A stretch of 64,000 nucleotides of DNA from Trichodesmium sp002260545 (GCF_050016015.1 NZ_JBNHEQ010000297.1:1-64000), one strand, 5' to 3'; shown: positions 30,049-39,628, numbered from the stretch's first letter. The notes: generated by a model not told the origin, from the letters alone. Program-made: numbers and translations.

Positions 30049-30932
30049 AGCAAAAAAAGTATTTTCAAACAAGATATTTTTAATATTTTTTATTTAACTT
30101 TATTTTATTTAATATATCATAGGTTTTATCCCCTCCCAGGGCATCTTTATAATATTAACAAGATTTTTATCCCCCCAATGGGGATTTTTTAGGAAGAGTT
30201 AAGATATAGATAGGGTTTGTTGAAAAAGTCTTTTTTAAGGAGTAAGGGAGCGGGGGAGTAGGGGAGTAGGGGAGTAGGGGAGTAGGGGAGTAGGGGAGTA
30301 GGGGAGTAGGGGGAGTAATTTTTGGGGTACTCTCTTGAACAAAATGCGCTCCTTTTTGATTTTTCGGGAACCGTGCATAAAGAGCTGAAAACCAAGGTAT
30401 TTCGGATCTAAAAAGGCTAAAACCTTTATCTATAAATGCTTTGATATTTAATCAGCAAGCCCTAGATAACAGCAATTGAAAATTAACTAGCTTTTAGCTT
30501 TTAGCATTCAGCTATCAGCTATCAGCTATCAGCTCTTATACCAATTCCCAGGCATTAATGTTATACTTATGCAAAACTTCAGCTATCAAGTAATTATGAC
30601 AAATAAATTCTTTTTTTTGCTAATTTAAGCTTGTTTAGCGTTAATTATTATTATTTTTAATTCTTGTATATATGTTACATTAAACATTTTTGCTTCAATA
30701 AAATGTAATTTTTTTTTGAGAAATAGTATTATATCTCTGGGTTTAAATCCCCGATTTCTATAAACCTGAAGGTGCGCGGTGGGGTTAAATCCCCTTCTAA
30801 ACATTTACTGCTAACTGCTGACCGCTGACTGCTGATTGCTTTTTTTAAGGGTTTTGATAGCTAAAAATTACTAAAATTAACTACATTAATTAATGGTATA
30901 ATTGACTAATAATTCTCATAAAACGCTACTTG
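30049..30932. other. Intergenic region with family-A repeat
   Basis: It holds the family-A copy at 30212-30463 and an array of TATCAGC-type heptamers (about 30508-30536). A family-C fragment starts near 30537, and GGGTTTAAATCCCC-type repeats lie at about 30738-30795. No gene is seen. Confidence 0.65.
30212..30463 (+). repeat. Family A repeat, copy 3, with (GGGGAGTA)n tract
   Basis: It runs from AGGGTTTGTTGAAAAAGTC to ATCAGCAAGCCCT, opposite in orientation to copies 1 and 2. An 8-bp tandem tract GGGGAGTA (30240-30312, about eight copies) has expanded inside it. Confidence 0.8.
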
Positions 30933-31871
30933 ATGAAATTTTTCTTTGCAGTCATTGTCAGCGCTCTAATTTTTATCTCTCTAGAACAAGTTGGCCAATC
31001 ATTACCATCTGAGCCGATACCCACTTCTGAACAGTTGACTATTTTTCAGGCAGTTATTCTCGGAATGGTACAAGGATTAACAGAATTTTTACCTATTAGT
31101 AGTACCGCTCACCTGAAGGTTGTCCCTGTAGGGCTAGGTTGGGGAGACCCTGGTGTAGCCTTTACTGCGGTTATTCAATTAGGCAGTATTGTTTCTGTTG
31201 TTTGGTATTTCTGGGATGACTTGACAAAAATCACAATTGGTACATATAAATCTATTCTGAAATCTGACTACCAGTCCCCAGATTTCAAAATGGCAGTTGG
31301 CATTGCCTTGGGCACCCTACCAATAGTATTTTTTGGATTGTTAATTAAACTATTTATTCCAGATTTTGATAATTCTCCACTCCGCAGTACAGTAGCGATC
31401 GCCATTGCTTCAATAGTTATGGCTTTGTTATTAGGAATAGCAGAAAAAATTGGCAGCCGAAAACGTAACTTTGAACAACTAGATATTAAAGATGGCATCT
31501 TGATGGGTATGGCCCAAACCTTAGCATTAGTTCCTGGAGTATCTCGGTCAGGCTCAACTATTACAGGGGGGTTGTTTATGGGATTAGAAAGAGCTACAGC
31601 AGCAAGATTTTCTTTTTTATTAGGTCTTCCAGCAATTACTTTGGCAGGTTTAGTCGAACTAAAGACTCTCTTTGATGAAGGTTTTGGAGGTATAGGCTTA
31701 CTTCCTACCATTGCTGGTATTATCTCTGCAATAATTTTTTCTTATATAGCAATTGCTTGGTTAATTAAATACTTACAAACTAAGGATACTTGGATATTTG
31801 TTTGGTACAGATTAGCTTTTGGGGTATTAATCTTACTGGCGATCGCTGGTGGTATGTTGGAAAATGTTTAG
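30933..31871 (+). CDS. uppP: Undecaprenyl-diphosphatase (BacA/UppP)
   Basis: The protein is 312 residues from ATG 30933. A TTG directly before it extends the frame by one codon and is not needed. It has eight or so membrane helices and both catalytic motifs of the family: QGLTEFLPISSTAHL (about 46-60) and PGVSRSGSTITGGLFMGLERATAARFSFLL (about 205-235). The enzyme dephosphorylates undecaprenyl pyrophosphate at the membrane surface, recycling the lipid carrier for peptidoglycan and polysaccharide synthesis. An N-terminal extension of about 35 residues is common in cyanobacterial forms. It is monocistronic. Confidence 0.95.
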   Translation: MKFFFAVIVSALIFISLEQVGQSLPSEPIPTSEQLTIFQAVILGMVQGLTEFLPISSTAHLKVVPVGLGWGDPGVAFTAVIQLGSIVSVVWYFWDDLTKITIGTYKSILKSDYQSPDFKMAVGIALGTLPIVFFGLLIKLFIPDFDNSPLRSTVAIAIASIVMALLLGIAEKIGSRKRNFEQLDIKDGILMGMAQTLALVPGVSRSGSTITGGLFMGLERATAARFSFLLGLPAITLAGLVELKTLFDEGFGGIGLLPTIAGIISAIIFSYIAIAWLIKYLQTKDTWIFVWYRLAFGVLILLAIAGGMLENV

Positions 31872-32097
31872 TAGTAAAATCTGGCGTTGGTAAATTAGGG
31901 TATGATTTGTATTTTTTGGTAATTGCTAAACTATTGAATAACAAATATTTGAGATTGTTCAATTTTTATTTTCATACCTTGATTGACCAACACCTAAAAT
32001 CTTTGGCTAAGAAAATGAATTTGGTTTTAAAGACAATTTTTAGAAGGCAAAAAGTAATAGAATTTTATTCTAAACTATGCCGTCAGAGAAAAATGTA

Positions 32098-32290
32098 TAA
32101 TACCATTTCTCAAAAATCTTGCTATATTTGATTGGGTGGAGGAGGGACGTTGCATAAGGGCGTCCGTACACAGAAGAATAATGAACATTAACTGGATAAT
32201 AATTAGGGAATAATTTATTTTATTTGTGTTAATTACTTGATAACTGAAGTGTCACTCAAGTATAGCCTTAATGCATGGGAATTGGTATAA
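32098..32290 (+). repeat. Family C repeat, copy 3
   Basis: It runs from TAATACCATTTCTC to GGAATTGGTATAA with a reduced internal GAGGGACGTTGCAT palindrome. Confidence 0.7.
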
Positions 32291-32387
32291 GTGGAAAGAT
32301 ATTTAATTTTAGTAGGGGTGAACGACTGTTCACCCCTAAAATCAGTATATTATTTGTATTTTGCTTCATTAATGGATAATTGAAGTA

Positions 32388-32424
32388 GCACTCAGCACTC
32401 AGCACTCAGCACTCAGCACTCAGC
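32388..32424. repeat. Heptamer tandem repeat (CAGCACT)5
   Basis: Five direct CAGCACT units followed by the variant CAGCTAT. It is non-coding. Confidence 0.85.
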
Positions 32425-32738
32425 TATCAGCTTATTCTTGGTGTATAATGGGGTATTTAAACCCCTAAAAAAGCGCACCACTAATTTTTCGCTCCTCTTG
32501 TGGGAGACCTAAACCCTTGGATTTTTAGCTGTTAACCTAGTTTCTCCGCAGGAGGCGAGCTAAATGTTCTTTGCGTAGCATTTCGTAAGGAAAAGCTAAT
32601 AGCTAGTTAATAATTACCTTTGGTTAAAGCCGAAAAGATTAAACAATTATGCGGAAATCTTATTTCTTGTTTCTCCTTGAAACGAGAGGCTTTAAACCGA
32701 GATGAATTAATTATCAATTATCAATTATCCATTATCCA

Positions 32739-33224
32739 TTAAGACATTTCTTGAATAATATAGTCAAAATAAGGAGCAGTTTCTTTCGCATCTTCTTCAT
32801 CAAGTAAAGCAAGACTTGCTTCCTTTAGACAACGAATTGACTCTACCATTCCAGGAACAGGTACACCCAAGGAGTTATACATTTCCCGAACACCTATCAA
32901 ACCAATACTTTCAATGGGGTCTTTATCCCCAGCTAGTACCCCGTAGGTAATCAAACGTAAGTACCAACCATAGTCCCGGAGGCATAAGGCACGTTCCCGC
33001 TGGCCAAAAGCATTACCTCCAGGAGCAATAAAATCTGGACGCCTGCGCCATAACTCCTGACTAGCTTTGTCCACAATTTTTTTCTCATTTTCAGAAAGCA
33101 CGCTAGCAATCTTGACACGCTGCGTACCTGTTTTCAAAAAATCATTTATGGATTTAAGTTCCCCACTACTGGGGTAACGTAATTCATCGTCTGCTTTGAG
33201 AATAACTTGGCTAACTACACTCAT
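32739..33224 (-). CDS. apcD: Allophycocyanin alpha-B subunit ApcD
   Basis: This encodes 161 residues, exactly the length of ApcD. The chromophore-attachment region is RERALCLRDYGWYLRLITYGVLAGDKDPIE, with the bilin-binding Cys (about 81) and the following Arg-Asp. The termini also fit ApcD rather than ApcA, ApcB or ApcF: MSVVSQVILKADDELRYP at the start and ETAPYFDYIIQEMS at the end. ApcD sits in the phycobilisome core. It acts as a terminal energy emitter, passing excitation preferentially to photosystem I and supporting state transitions. It is monocistronic, as is usual for apcD. Confidence 0.95.
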   Translation of the reverse strand: MSVVSQVILKADDELRYPSSGELKSINDFLKTGTQRVKIASVLSENEKKIVDKASQELWRRRPDFIAPGGNAFGQRERALCLRDYGWYLRLITYGVLAGDKDPIESIGLIGVREMYNSLGVPVPGMVESIRCLKEASLALLDEEDAKETAPYFDYIIQEMS

Positions 33225-34115
33225 AATTATCGAAAATTTGCTGAATTATATTTCATTTTAACCATTGACTGCCTTTCCAGGTCATCAAATTTTCTAGGTT
33301 CTCGTTTATACCAAAAATTTTATGGAGCAATAACTAGGTTGGCGTTAAAAATTATTTTTACGACAAGCTAACATAAAACAGCTTATCTGGTAATTTATTC
33401 TAAATTTTGAGTAATTTTACTTTTGGCTTAAAAGTTTTGTTTTTTTGTGGCTCTCTACTTAGGGTTTGCTGAAAAAGTCTTTTTTAAGGAGTAGGGGAGC
33501 GGGGGAGTAGTTAGGGACGTTGCATGCAACGCCCCTACGGGAGTAATTTTTTTGGCTCAACTATGTGCCAGAAATACGCTCCTTTTTGATTTTTCGGGAA
33601 CCGTGCATCAAGAGCTGAAAACCAAGGTATTTAAGACCGAAAATTTCTTAAACTTTTATCTGTCAATGCTTTGATATTTAATCAGCAAAGCCTACTTATG
33701 CCAAACTAATATGAAGTTACATAGAATAAAATTTTAATCAGAGTTAACTATAAATAAATACAGTCAAGTTAATTAATTTATAATTCTTTGAGCCTCACAT
33801 AAAATTGGTATTAAAGCTTTAAATAGTTTGTTAGCTGGAATTAATTAGCCAAATGTACAAAACCCAGAATTACCAGAAACTAATATTAAATCCGGTAGCA
33901 TTGGTGTAATTCAATAGTTAACTAGGAGTCAGGAGTCAGGAGAAAAGAGAATTTAGAAATATTTGCACATTAGCTGATTTTTCGGGAACCGTAGATGAAA
34001 AAATTTTCATATCGAATTAAGCGGATTTGATATGACTTAAGATCAAAAAATTAAAATAGAGCGATTATATTATACAGAAAAACAATAGTCAGTAATATTA
34101 AAGATTTAGAACTTA
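33225..34115. other. Intergenic region with family-A repeat
   Basis: It holds the family-A copy at 33461-33693. A coding-like piece (K-I-G-I-K-A-L-N-S-L-L-A-G-I-N, then stop, then PNVQNPELPETN) at about 33805-33918 may be a gene remnant, but I cannot name it. No intact gene is seen. Confidence 0.5.
33461..33693 (+). repeat. Family A repeat, copy 4
   Basis: It runs from AGGGTTTGCTGAAAAAGTC to ATCAGCAAAGCCT. A GGGACGTTGCATGCAACG palindrome has inserted in the GGGGGAGTA segment at about 33522-33540. Confidence 0.8.
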
Positions 34116-35564
34116 GTGAAAATAAATAAGCAAAAATTGGGAACATCAGTTTGGCAACAAGGTCAGCTAGTGGAGATAAACATCACAGACTTAACAGATA
34201 ACGGTGATGGAGTGGGTCGTTATGATGAAAAAGTGGTATTTGTGCCTGATACAGTTCCTGGCGATCGCCTTATTGCCCGCCTAACAATAGTCAAACCTAA
34301 ATATGCCTATGGGAAACTACATCAACTTTTAGAAAAGTCTGACCAGCGGATTAAACCTTACTGTATTGTTGCGGACAAATGTGGTGGGTGTCAATGGCAA
34401 CATATTAATTATGAATATCAGCTTCAAACCAAACAAAATCAAGTTATTCAAGCTTTAGAAAGAATAGGTGGCCTAGAATTATTAGAGGTTAAACCAACTC
34501 TACCATCTCCATCCCCTTTTGGATATCGTAACAAAGTGACATATCCTCTAGGTATTTCGACTACAGGTCAAGTGAAGGCGGGCTATTATCAGAAAGGTAG
34601 CCATAAATTGATTAATCTTAATCAATGTCCCATCCAAGACCAACGTTTAAATCCTTTACTCAAAGAAATTAAACAGGATATTACTAGGCAAGGATGGAAG
34701 ATATATGATGAATATAAGCATATAGGTATTTTACGTCATTTATCTTTGAGGATAGGAGAAAAAACAGGGGAAATTTTATTAACTTTGGTGGTTAATGGTA
34801 ATGAAGAAAATCCAGAAAAGTTAGTACCTGGTATTACAGTTCAAGCGAAGAAGTGGTTAGAAGATTATTCTCGCTTAGTTGGTGTTTGTTTGAATTATAA
34901 TTCTAAGAGGACAAATACTATTTTTGGCAAAGAGACTGTTTGTATTGCTGGTCGGTCTTATGTGCAGGAAAAGTTTGGTGGCTTAAATTTTCAATTGACT
35001 GCCGATACATTTTTTCAGGTAAATACAAGAGCTGCTGAAAGATTAATGGAGGTCGTAGTTGAAGAGTTGACTTTGAGTGGCTCGGAAATTATTGTTGATG
35101 CTTATTGTGGAGTTGGTACTTTTACTTTACCTCTGGCAAAATATTTACAGGATGTTAGTCATAATGATTCTCTGGAAATAGGAAATAGAAAAAGTATGGT
35201 CATTGGTTTAGAAGTACAACAAGTGGCCATTGATAGAGCTAAGTTTAATGCTGAAATTAATAACTTGACAAATGTAGATTTTTATGCAGGAAAAGTTGAG
35301 AATTTACTACCTCAGTTGGAGGTTAAACCAGATGTAGTTTTATTAGACCCACCGAGAAAAGGTTGCGATCGCTCGGTTTTAGAGACTTTGTTGGAAATTT
35401 TACCTGAACGTATTGTTTATATTAGTTGTAAACCTGCTACCTTGGCTCGCGATTTGAAATTTCTCTGTTCAACTGGTAAATATTATTTGAGCAAGGTACA
35501 ACCTGCAGACTTTTTTCCTCAAACTGCCCATGTTGAGTGTGCTGCATTTTTGGTAAAGCTATAG
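34116..35564 (+). CDS. rlmD: 23S rRNA (uracil-C5)-methyltransferase, RlmD/RumA family
   Basis: The 482-residue protein starts with GTG. An N-terminal TRAM domain (about 12-70) binds RNA. The iron-sulphur cysteines are in CIVADKCGGCQ (about 82-92), with the fourth ligand expected near CPIQDQ. The SAM-binding domain has VDAYCGVGTFTLPLA (about 328) and the catalytic region LLDPPRKGCDRS and YISCKPATLARDL, with the nucleophilic Cys at about 438. Members methylate U1939 or U747 of 23S rRNA using S-adenosylmethionine. The exact target uridine cannot be fixed from sequence, so rlmD is the family symbol. Confidence 0.88.
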   Translation: MKINKQKLGTSVWQQGQLVEINITDLTDNGDGVGRYDEKVVFVPDTVPGDRLIARLTIVKPKYAYGKLHQLLEKSDQRIKPYCIVADKCGGCQWQHINYEYQLQTKQNQVIQALERIGGLELLEVKPTLPSPSPFGYRNKVTYPLGISTTGQVKAGYYQKGSHKLINLNQCPIQDQRLNPLLKEIKQDITRQGWKIYDEYKHIGILRHLSLRIGEKTGEILLTLVVNGNEENPEKLVPGITVQAKKWLEDYSRLVGVCLNYNSKRTNTIFGKETVCIAGRSYVQEKFGGLNFQLTADTFFQVNTRAAERLMEVVVEELTLSGSEIIVDAYCGVGTFTLPLAKYLQDVSHNDSLEIGNRKSMVIGLEVQQVAIDRAKFNAEINNLTNVDFYAGKVENLLPQLEVKPDVVLLDPPRKGCDRSVLETLLEILPERIVYISCKPATLARDLKFLCSTGKYYLSKVQPADFFPQTAHVECAAFLVKL

Positions 35565-36446
35565 AAAAAGGAAGAAGGAAGAAGGAAGAAGGAAGGAAAG
35601 TAGATTATTCTAAGGATTTTTTGAAGCAAGAATAAACCATAAAGAAGGAAGGAAAGTAGATTAATTTATAGATTAATAGAGTTTACTTAAGAAATTTTTT
35701 ATAGGAGTTCTATAATATTAAGAACTACTCTAATTGTTTAATACTTTATGAATCTTGGTCTTATTTGAACCGTATTAGAGACTGTTTGTAAAAAGAATAT
35801 TAAATTCAGGCGTAGTAGACTGACACAACTAATGGGTGTGCATTAGGGCGGGTTTATGTAAATCTTAGAATAAGCATTAAAATTCTAGGTAAAACCCGCC
35901 CCTACTATTGCACCATTTTAGATGAAACAGTCCAGTAGGGTGGGGAGGGTGAGGCGGCAATAATTATGAACCGGACCAAAATTTAACTTTCCGCACCCCA
36001 CCCACCGAACATTAAGCACTCTAGCTGTCTTAATCTTTACTTGTGCATTCACTCTGTTATACCAATTACCAAAATAAATGCTATACTTGGGTAACACTTC
36101 AGTTATTAAATAATTAATACAGGCAACCAGGAATTATTCCCTAATTATGAGCCAGTTGATGTTAATTATTATTATGTTTACTTCTCCCCACACTTCCGTA
36201 CGGACGTTGCATAACAAAAATGCGTTTCATGTCACGCAGTGAAACCTCCCTACCCCACCCAATCAAATATAGCAAGATTTTTGAGAAATGGTATTAGACT
36301 ATAGTACAAATCTCCATAACTAAATTCCTGAATTTTAATTGTAGAATTTTCTAGAAAAATTTATGGTTAATATTAGCACTGACATACTGCTTGAAACTCT
36401 GACATTATTAGAAATGTAAGTAACTTCTAAATATAAGGATAATTAA
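35565..36446. other. Intergenic region with STRR and family-C repeat
   Basis: It holds GGAAGAA heptamers (35566-35600) and a hairpin-forming segment, GGGCGGGTTTA ... AAAACCCGCCC (35848-35905), similar to the units at 45.7-46.2 kb. The inverted family-C copy lies at 36058-36296. No gene is seen. Confidence 0.6.
36058..36296 (-). repeat. Family C repeat, copy 4 (inverted)
   Basis: It runs from TTATACCAATTACC to GAGAAATGGTATTA. The internal palindrome (TACGGACGTTGCAT ... CTCCCTAC) is split by an AACAAAAATGCGTTTCATG segment, the second case of an insertion at this palindrome's centre. Confidence 0.7.
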
Positions 36447-36758
36447 ATGAGCTTTTCAATTCAATCTCTATATACTTGGTATCGTAATACTATCCGTAAT
36501 CCTAAATATCGTTGGTGGATTATTGCTGGAACATTAGCTTATGTACTTAGTCCTTTTGATATTTCTCCAGATTTTATCCCAATTGTCGGACAAATTGATG
36601 ATATTGCTATTGTAACTCTTTTAGTAGCAGAAGTTTCTCAGATGGTAGTTGATTTTATGAAATTACGTCGTGGGGAAAATGTGGCAGTAGTATCTGATAT
36701 TAATGAAGTAACTGATGCTGATGCTACAGTTGATGTAAATTCAGTTTCTGTTAAGTAA
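36447..36758 (+). CDS. YkvA/DUF1232 family protein
   Basis: This encodes 103 residues with AAGGAT about 8 nt before the ATG. The DUF1232 signature is clear: KYRWWIIAGTLAYVLSPFDISPDFIPIVGQIDDIAIV (about 20-56), with a short hydrophobic helix and the conserved P-x-D-x-x-P-D-x-x-P turn. The C-terminal 30 residues are acidic and variable. The family has no assigned function. It lies just upstream of lpxD in the same direction, but the 192-bp gap includes a small repeat, so co-transcription is uncertain. Confidence 0.85.
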   Translation: MSFSIQSLYTWYRNTIRNPKYRWWIIAGTLAYVLSPFDISPDFIPIVGQIDDIAIVTLLVAEVSQMVVDFMKLRRGENVAVVSDINEVTDADATVDVNSVSVK

Positions 36759-36950
36759 AAATGGTTTATATTAAATTACCTTAGCTAACCACAAATATCA
36801 AAGATGGGTTTGGAGACCAAACCCCTACAGAATGTATTTTCCCCAATAAAAATATTTAACCCAAGTCTAAAATTGATAAATAGATTTGGGTTGATTTTTT
36901 TCTGGGAAAATGGTAAATATCCAGAAGTTGAGGAGTGGGGCATTGTAATT

Positions 36951-37997
36951 GTGAAATTTAGCGAACTTGCAAGTAAACTTGGTTCTGAGACTATCGCTTG
37001 TAGTCTGGAAAAAATAAATACTCTCGATCCAGATATTCAGGGAGTAGCAGGAATAGATGAGGCAAAAGTAGGTACTCTCAGTTATATTGAAGGAGCAAAA
37101 TTTGCCAGTTATTTAGAAACGACAAATGCTAGTGCTTTAATTTTGCCGATGGATGAAGCTCTACAAAATTTGGCAAGTGAACGTGGTATTGGGTGGTTGT
37201 CTGGTAAGGAACCGAGATTATTATTTGCCAAGGCGATCGCTGTTTTTTATCGACCTTTTCAACCTACTGCTGAAATTCATCCTACTTCTGTAGTTCACCG
37301 GACGGCAAAAATAGGTAAGAATGTTTATCTTGGCGCTCATGTTGTGGTTGAGGCGGGGGTGAAAATTGCTGATAATGTTTGTATTTATCCGAATGTGGTA
37401 ATTTATCCAGATGCGGAAATTGGAGAGAATACTATTTTACACGCTAATTGTTCGATTCACGAGAGGAGTCAGATAGGTAAGGGTTGTGTAATTCATAGTG
37501 GAGCAGTTATTGGAGGAGAGGGTTTTGGTTTTGTGCCGACTCCTGAAGGTTGGTTTAAGATGGAACAGTCTGGCAAAGTTGTTTTAGAGGATGGGGTGGA
37601 AGTTGGAGGTAATACTACTATTGATCGCCCGGCGGTAGGGGAAACGAGAATTGGTGAGAATACTAAGTTAGATAATTTAGTACAGGTTGGTCATGGTTGT
37701 AAAATTGGTAAAAATTGTGCTTTGGCAGCTCAAGTTGGTTTAGCTGGTGGGGTGAAGCTTGGGGATAATGTGATTTTAGCAGGTCAAGTAGGAGTTGCTA
37801 ACCAGGCAAAAATCGGAAATGGAGCGATCGCTACTGCTCAAGCGGGTGTTCATAATGATGTTGCTGCGGGAGAGATTGTTTCTAGTAGTCCGGCGGTTCC
37901 TAATAAGATTTATTTGAAGGCTTCTGCAATTTATAAGCGTTTGCCAGAAATTTATCAGTCTGTCAAACAGATGAAAATAAAATTTAATCTGAAATAG
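36951..37997 (+). CDS. lpxD: UDP-3-O-acylglucosamine N-acyltransferase LpxD
   Basis: I choose GTG 36951 (348 residues, M-K-F-S-E-L-A-S-K-L-G), because it matches the family start and length. The frame open from 36804 begins inside a dispersed palindrome (GGGTTTGGAGACCAAACCC) and adds 49 unrelated residues. The N-terminal uridine-binding domain (about 1-105) is followed by a left-handed beta-helix of hexapeptide repeats (about 110-310). It has IHSGAVIGGEGFGFVP and the catalytic-His segment LDNLVQVGHGC. A short C-terminal helix follows. The enzyme adds the second acyl chain in lipid A synthesis in the cytoplasm. Confidence 0.93.
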   Translation: MKFSELASKLGSETIACSLEKINTLDPDIQGVAGIDEAKVGTLSYIEGAKFASYLETTNASALILPMDEALQNLASERGIGWLSGKEPRLLFAKAIAVFYRPFQPTAEIHPTSVVHRTAKIGKNVYLGAHVVVEAGVKIADNVCIYPNVVIYPDAEIGENTILHANCSIHERSQIGKGCVIHSGAVIGGEGFGFVPTPEGWFKMEQSGKVVLEDGVEVGGNTTIDRPAVGETRIGENTKLDNLVQVGHGCKIGKNCALAAQVGLAGGVKLGDNVILAGQVGVANQAKIGNGAIATAQAGVHNDVAAGEIVSSSPAVPNKIYLKASAIYKRLPEIYQSVKQMKIKFNLK

Positions 37998-38035
37998 CAG
38001 AGGGATTATATGATTAGAAGATTATTGTAATTGTA

Positions 38036-38227
38036 CTAGCCACAATTTCCAAAGTTTGAGTAGAAATTTACTGCCAATTCTACAAAAATATCAAGACTGT
38101 CTCGATTCCTAGTCTTTTGTCGTGCTTCTTTAATTACACGAATTTCTTCATCCAACCGTAATTTTGTAGTTTCTATTGGATTCGCTGCTAGTATAAGAAC
38201 TTTTTTCTGAGATTGACTTTCCGTCAT
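38036..38227 (-). pseudogene. N-terminal remnant of a CHAT-domain protein
   Basis: The frame encodes 63 residues. Residues 8-45 (KKVLILAANPIETTKLRLDEEIRVIKEA) are the very typical opening of cyanobacterial CHAT (caspase-like) domain proteins: V-L-I-L-A/S-A-N-P, then L-R-L-D-E-E-x-R-x-I. The expected continuation (about 100 residues with His/Cys catalytic blocks) is missing, and the frame turns to NFYSNFGNCG and stops 39 bp from the end of the convergent lpxD. It is a truncated gene. CHAT proteins are often effectors in bacterial conflict systems. Confidence 0.65.
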
Positions 38228-38523
38228 TTGCTAGATTGACTTTCATTAAATAACATTAGTTATTATATCATTTCTAACAAGCCCTATTTCTAATTTGCGA
38301 TCTAAAATAATTTCAAAATTTTGTTTAAGTGATTACCCTCAAGTCTCTTCTCAATTATCCCACAAAAATCATCAATTCTTTCCTCCTACTCCCTACTCCT
38401 CACTCCCTACTCCCTAATCTTATAAAAATGGTATAACTTGATATAGCACCCGAAAATAATCAAGTAATTTACATGGATTTTGAACGACCATTAGAATCTG
38501 TATCAGTCCGGTCGTTAAGGAGA

Positions 38524-38859
38524 TCAAACCCCCGTCGCTAATCCTGTAAACTTACGCATATAGGCAGACCTGTATCCTAACACGATATCACACTTAGGCA
38601 CTCCAGATTTAATTAACTCATTAGCTATTCCTGTTTCGGTTCCATCTCGTTGAATCCAAATTTTCCCCGACCTAATCTCAACGTGAATAACACATCCAAA
38701 AACTCGTCTTTCTCCACACCATCCGATATGAAACATTAAATAGCGATCGCGTTCTAGGTCGAAAGCAATTTGAGTTTCTATTTCTCCATCGCCATTATCG
38801 CCCTTAGAATGTTTTTCGACAATTGACTTAATTATTTTTCTATATTTCTCTATGTCCAT
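38524..38859 (-). CDS. xisI: XisI family protein (fdxN element excision controlling factor)
   Basis: This encodes 111 residues with the XisI pattern: MDIEKYRKIIKSIVEKH, then YLMFHIGWCGERRVFGCVIHVEIRSGKIWIQRDGTE (two long strands with the H-I-G-W and I-W-I-Q motifs), then GVPKCDIVLGYRSAYMRKFTGLA. It overlaps the upstream xisH by 10 nt, indicating translational coupling. In Anabaena, xisH and xisI are needed with xisF for excision of the fdxN element. Most cyanobacterial copies, like this one, lie far from any such element, and their job is unknown. Confidence 0.93.
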   Translation of the reverse strand: MDIEKYRKIIKSIVEKHSKGDNGDGEIETQIAFDLERDRYLMFHIGWCGERRVFGCVIHVEIRSGKIWIQRDGTETGIANELIKSGVPKCDIVLGYRSAYMRKFTGLATGV

Positions 38860-39266
38860 ATTATAATCTCCTCTCTAATTGGATTAAATACAAGTAAATT
38901 TAGCTGCATCCGCCCTACTGATATTTTAGCTAAACGGCGAGTAAAAAAATCTTCGTAAACATCTTCTGGAACTGCCAAATATAGAACTCTATTTGGTTCT
39001 ATTTCTTCTAAAACTACTTTATAATTCCATGCTTGACCCATCGCTTCGTGAAAATCACTAATCAACGACAGACCTAAAAAACTTTTAATTTCTACTGCTA
39101 TTTTCTGTCCGTACCTTTCTACTCCTAATAAGTGATTTTGAGCCCCTAAATCTACATACAGTTTATCTTCATCTACTTTAAGATATAGAGGATCGTGAGT
39201 AATAGTCCATCCTTCTTTTTCTAATGCTGAACGTACAATGGGATGAAATATATCTTTTGCTGCCAT
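38850..39266 (-). CDS. xisH: XisH family protein (fdxN element excision controlling factor)
   Basis: I place the start at ATG 39266 (138 residues, M-A-A-K-D-I-F-H), the usual XisH start. The open frame reaches 39299. XisH blocks are MAAKDIFHPIVRSALEKEGWTITHDPL, then D-L-G-A with a V-E-I-K-S-F-L-G motif, then a HEAMGQAWNY segment. The D/E-x-K arrangement (VEIKSF) resembles the PD-(D/E)xK nuclease-fold core, an inference that would fit a DNA-acting role. It is co-transcribed with xisI. No recombinase gene (xisF-like) or nif gene is near. Confidence 0.93.
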   Translation of the reverse strand: MAAKDIFHPIVRSALEKEGWTITHDPLYLKVDEDKLYVDLGAQNHLLGVERYGQKIAVEIKSFLGLSLISDFHEAMGQAWNYKVVLEEIEPNRVLYLAVPEDVYEDFFTRRLAKISVGRMQLNLLVFNPIREEIIIWT

Positions 39267-39423
39267 AGCTTTAATTGATGATTCCTCTTCACTTACCAAG
39301 TTACAGTATTATATAATTAATTATCGAAACTTAATATAAATAAAAATTTTTCTATAGCAATCCTTAATAGGTTGTAATATTTTATCGTAGGGGTTTAGTT
39401 TCCAAATCCCTACAGTTTTTTTG

Positions 39424-39440
39424 TGACAATAATCTTGTCA
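39424..39440 (+). promoter_or_regulatory. Putative operator, vapB copy 1 (TGACAA-N5-TTGTCA)
   Basis: Perfect inverted half-sites TGACAA and TTGTCA lie 23 nt before the ATG at 39464. The same palindrome at the same distance precedes vapB copy 2 (41659-41675). Autoregulatory operators at this position are normal for VapB-type antitoxins. Confidence 0.5.
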
Positions 39441-39463
39441 CATATTACGACAGAAATCAATAC

Positions 39464-39628
39464 ATGGTAACTAATATTAATATTGACGAAAAACTCCTTA
39501 AGGAAGCTCTAGCTTTGAGCCACCATTCTACAGTAAATATATTTATAGAAGCTGCTTTGCATGAATATATTTAACGTCGCCAACACCTGAAAGTATTAGA
39601 ATTATTTGCTACTATAAACTATAAATAA
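39464..39628 (+). pseudogene. vapB: VapB-family antitoxin, copy 1, in-frame stop, no toxin
   Basis: One frame gives MVTNINIDEKLLKEALALS, then STVNIFIEAALHEYI, a TAA at codon 37 (39572-39574), then RRQHLKVLELFATINYK and a second TAA. This is the short ribbon-helix-helix antitoxin family usually paired with PIN toxins (consensus end: L-R-E-F/Y-I-Q-R-R-Q-Q). The stop replaces the expected Gln, consistent with CAA to TAA. No vapC follows, and the pentapeptide gene lies on the opposite strand just downstream. It is a duplicate of 41699-41861. Confidence 0.65.

Larger units (their letters stand above)
31872..32738. other. Intergenic region with three repeat families
   Basis: It holds a family-C copy (32098-32290), a CAGCACT heptamer array (32388-32424) and a GC-rich small repeat (about 32530-32590). 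A family-B copy (about 32611-32730) ends in TTATCAA/TTATCCA units. No gene is seen. Confidence 0.65.

Noticed and set aside
31790..32131. 113-residue frame overlapping the 3' end of uppP
   Set aside because: Shadow of uppP that then runs into a family-C repeat.
36804..36950. N-terminal 49-residue extension of LpxD
   Set aside because: It begins in a dispersed palindrome, and the family length and start fit GTG 36951.
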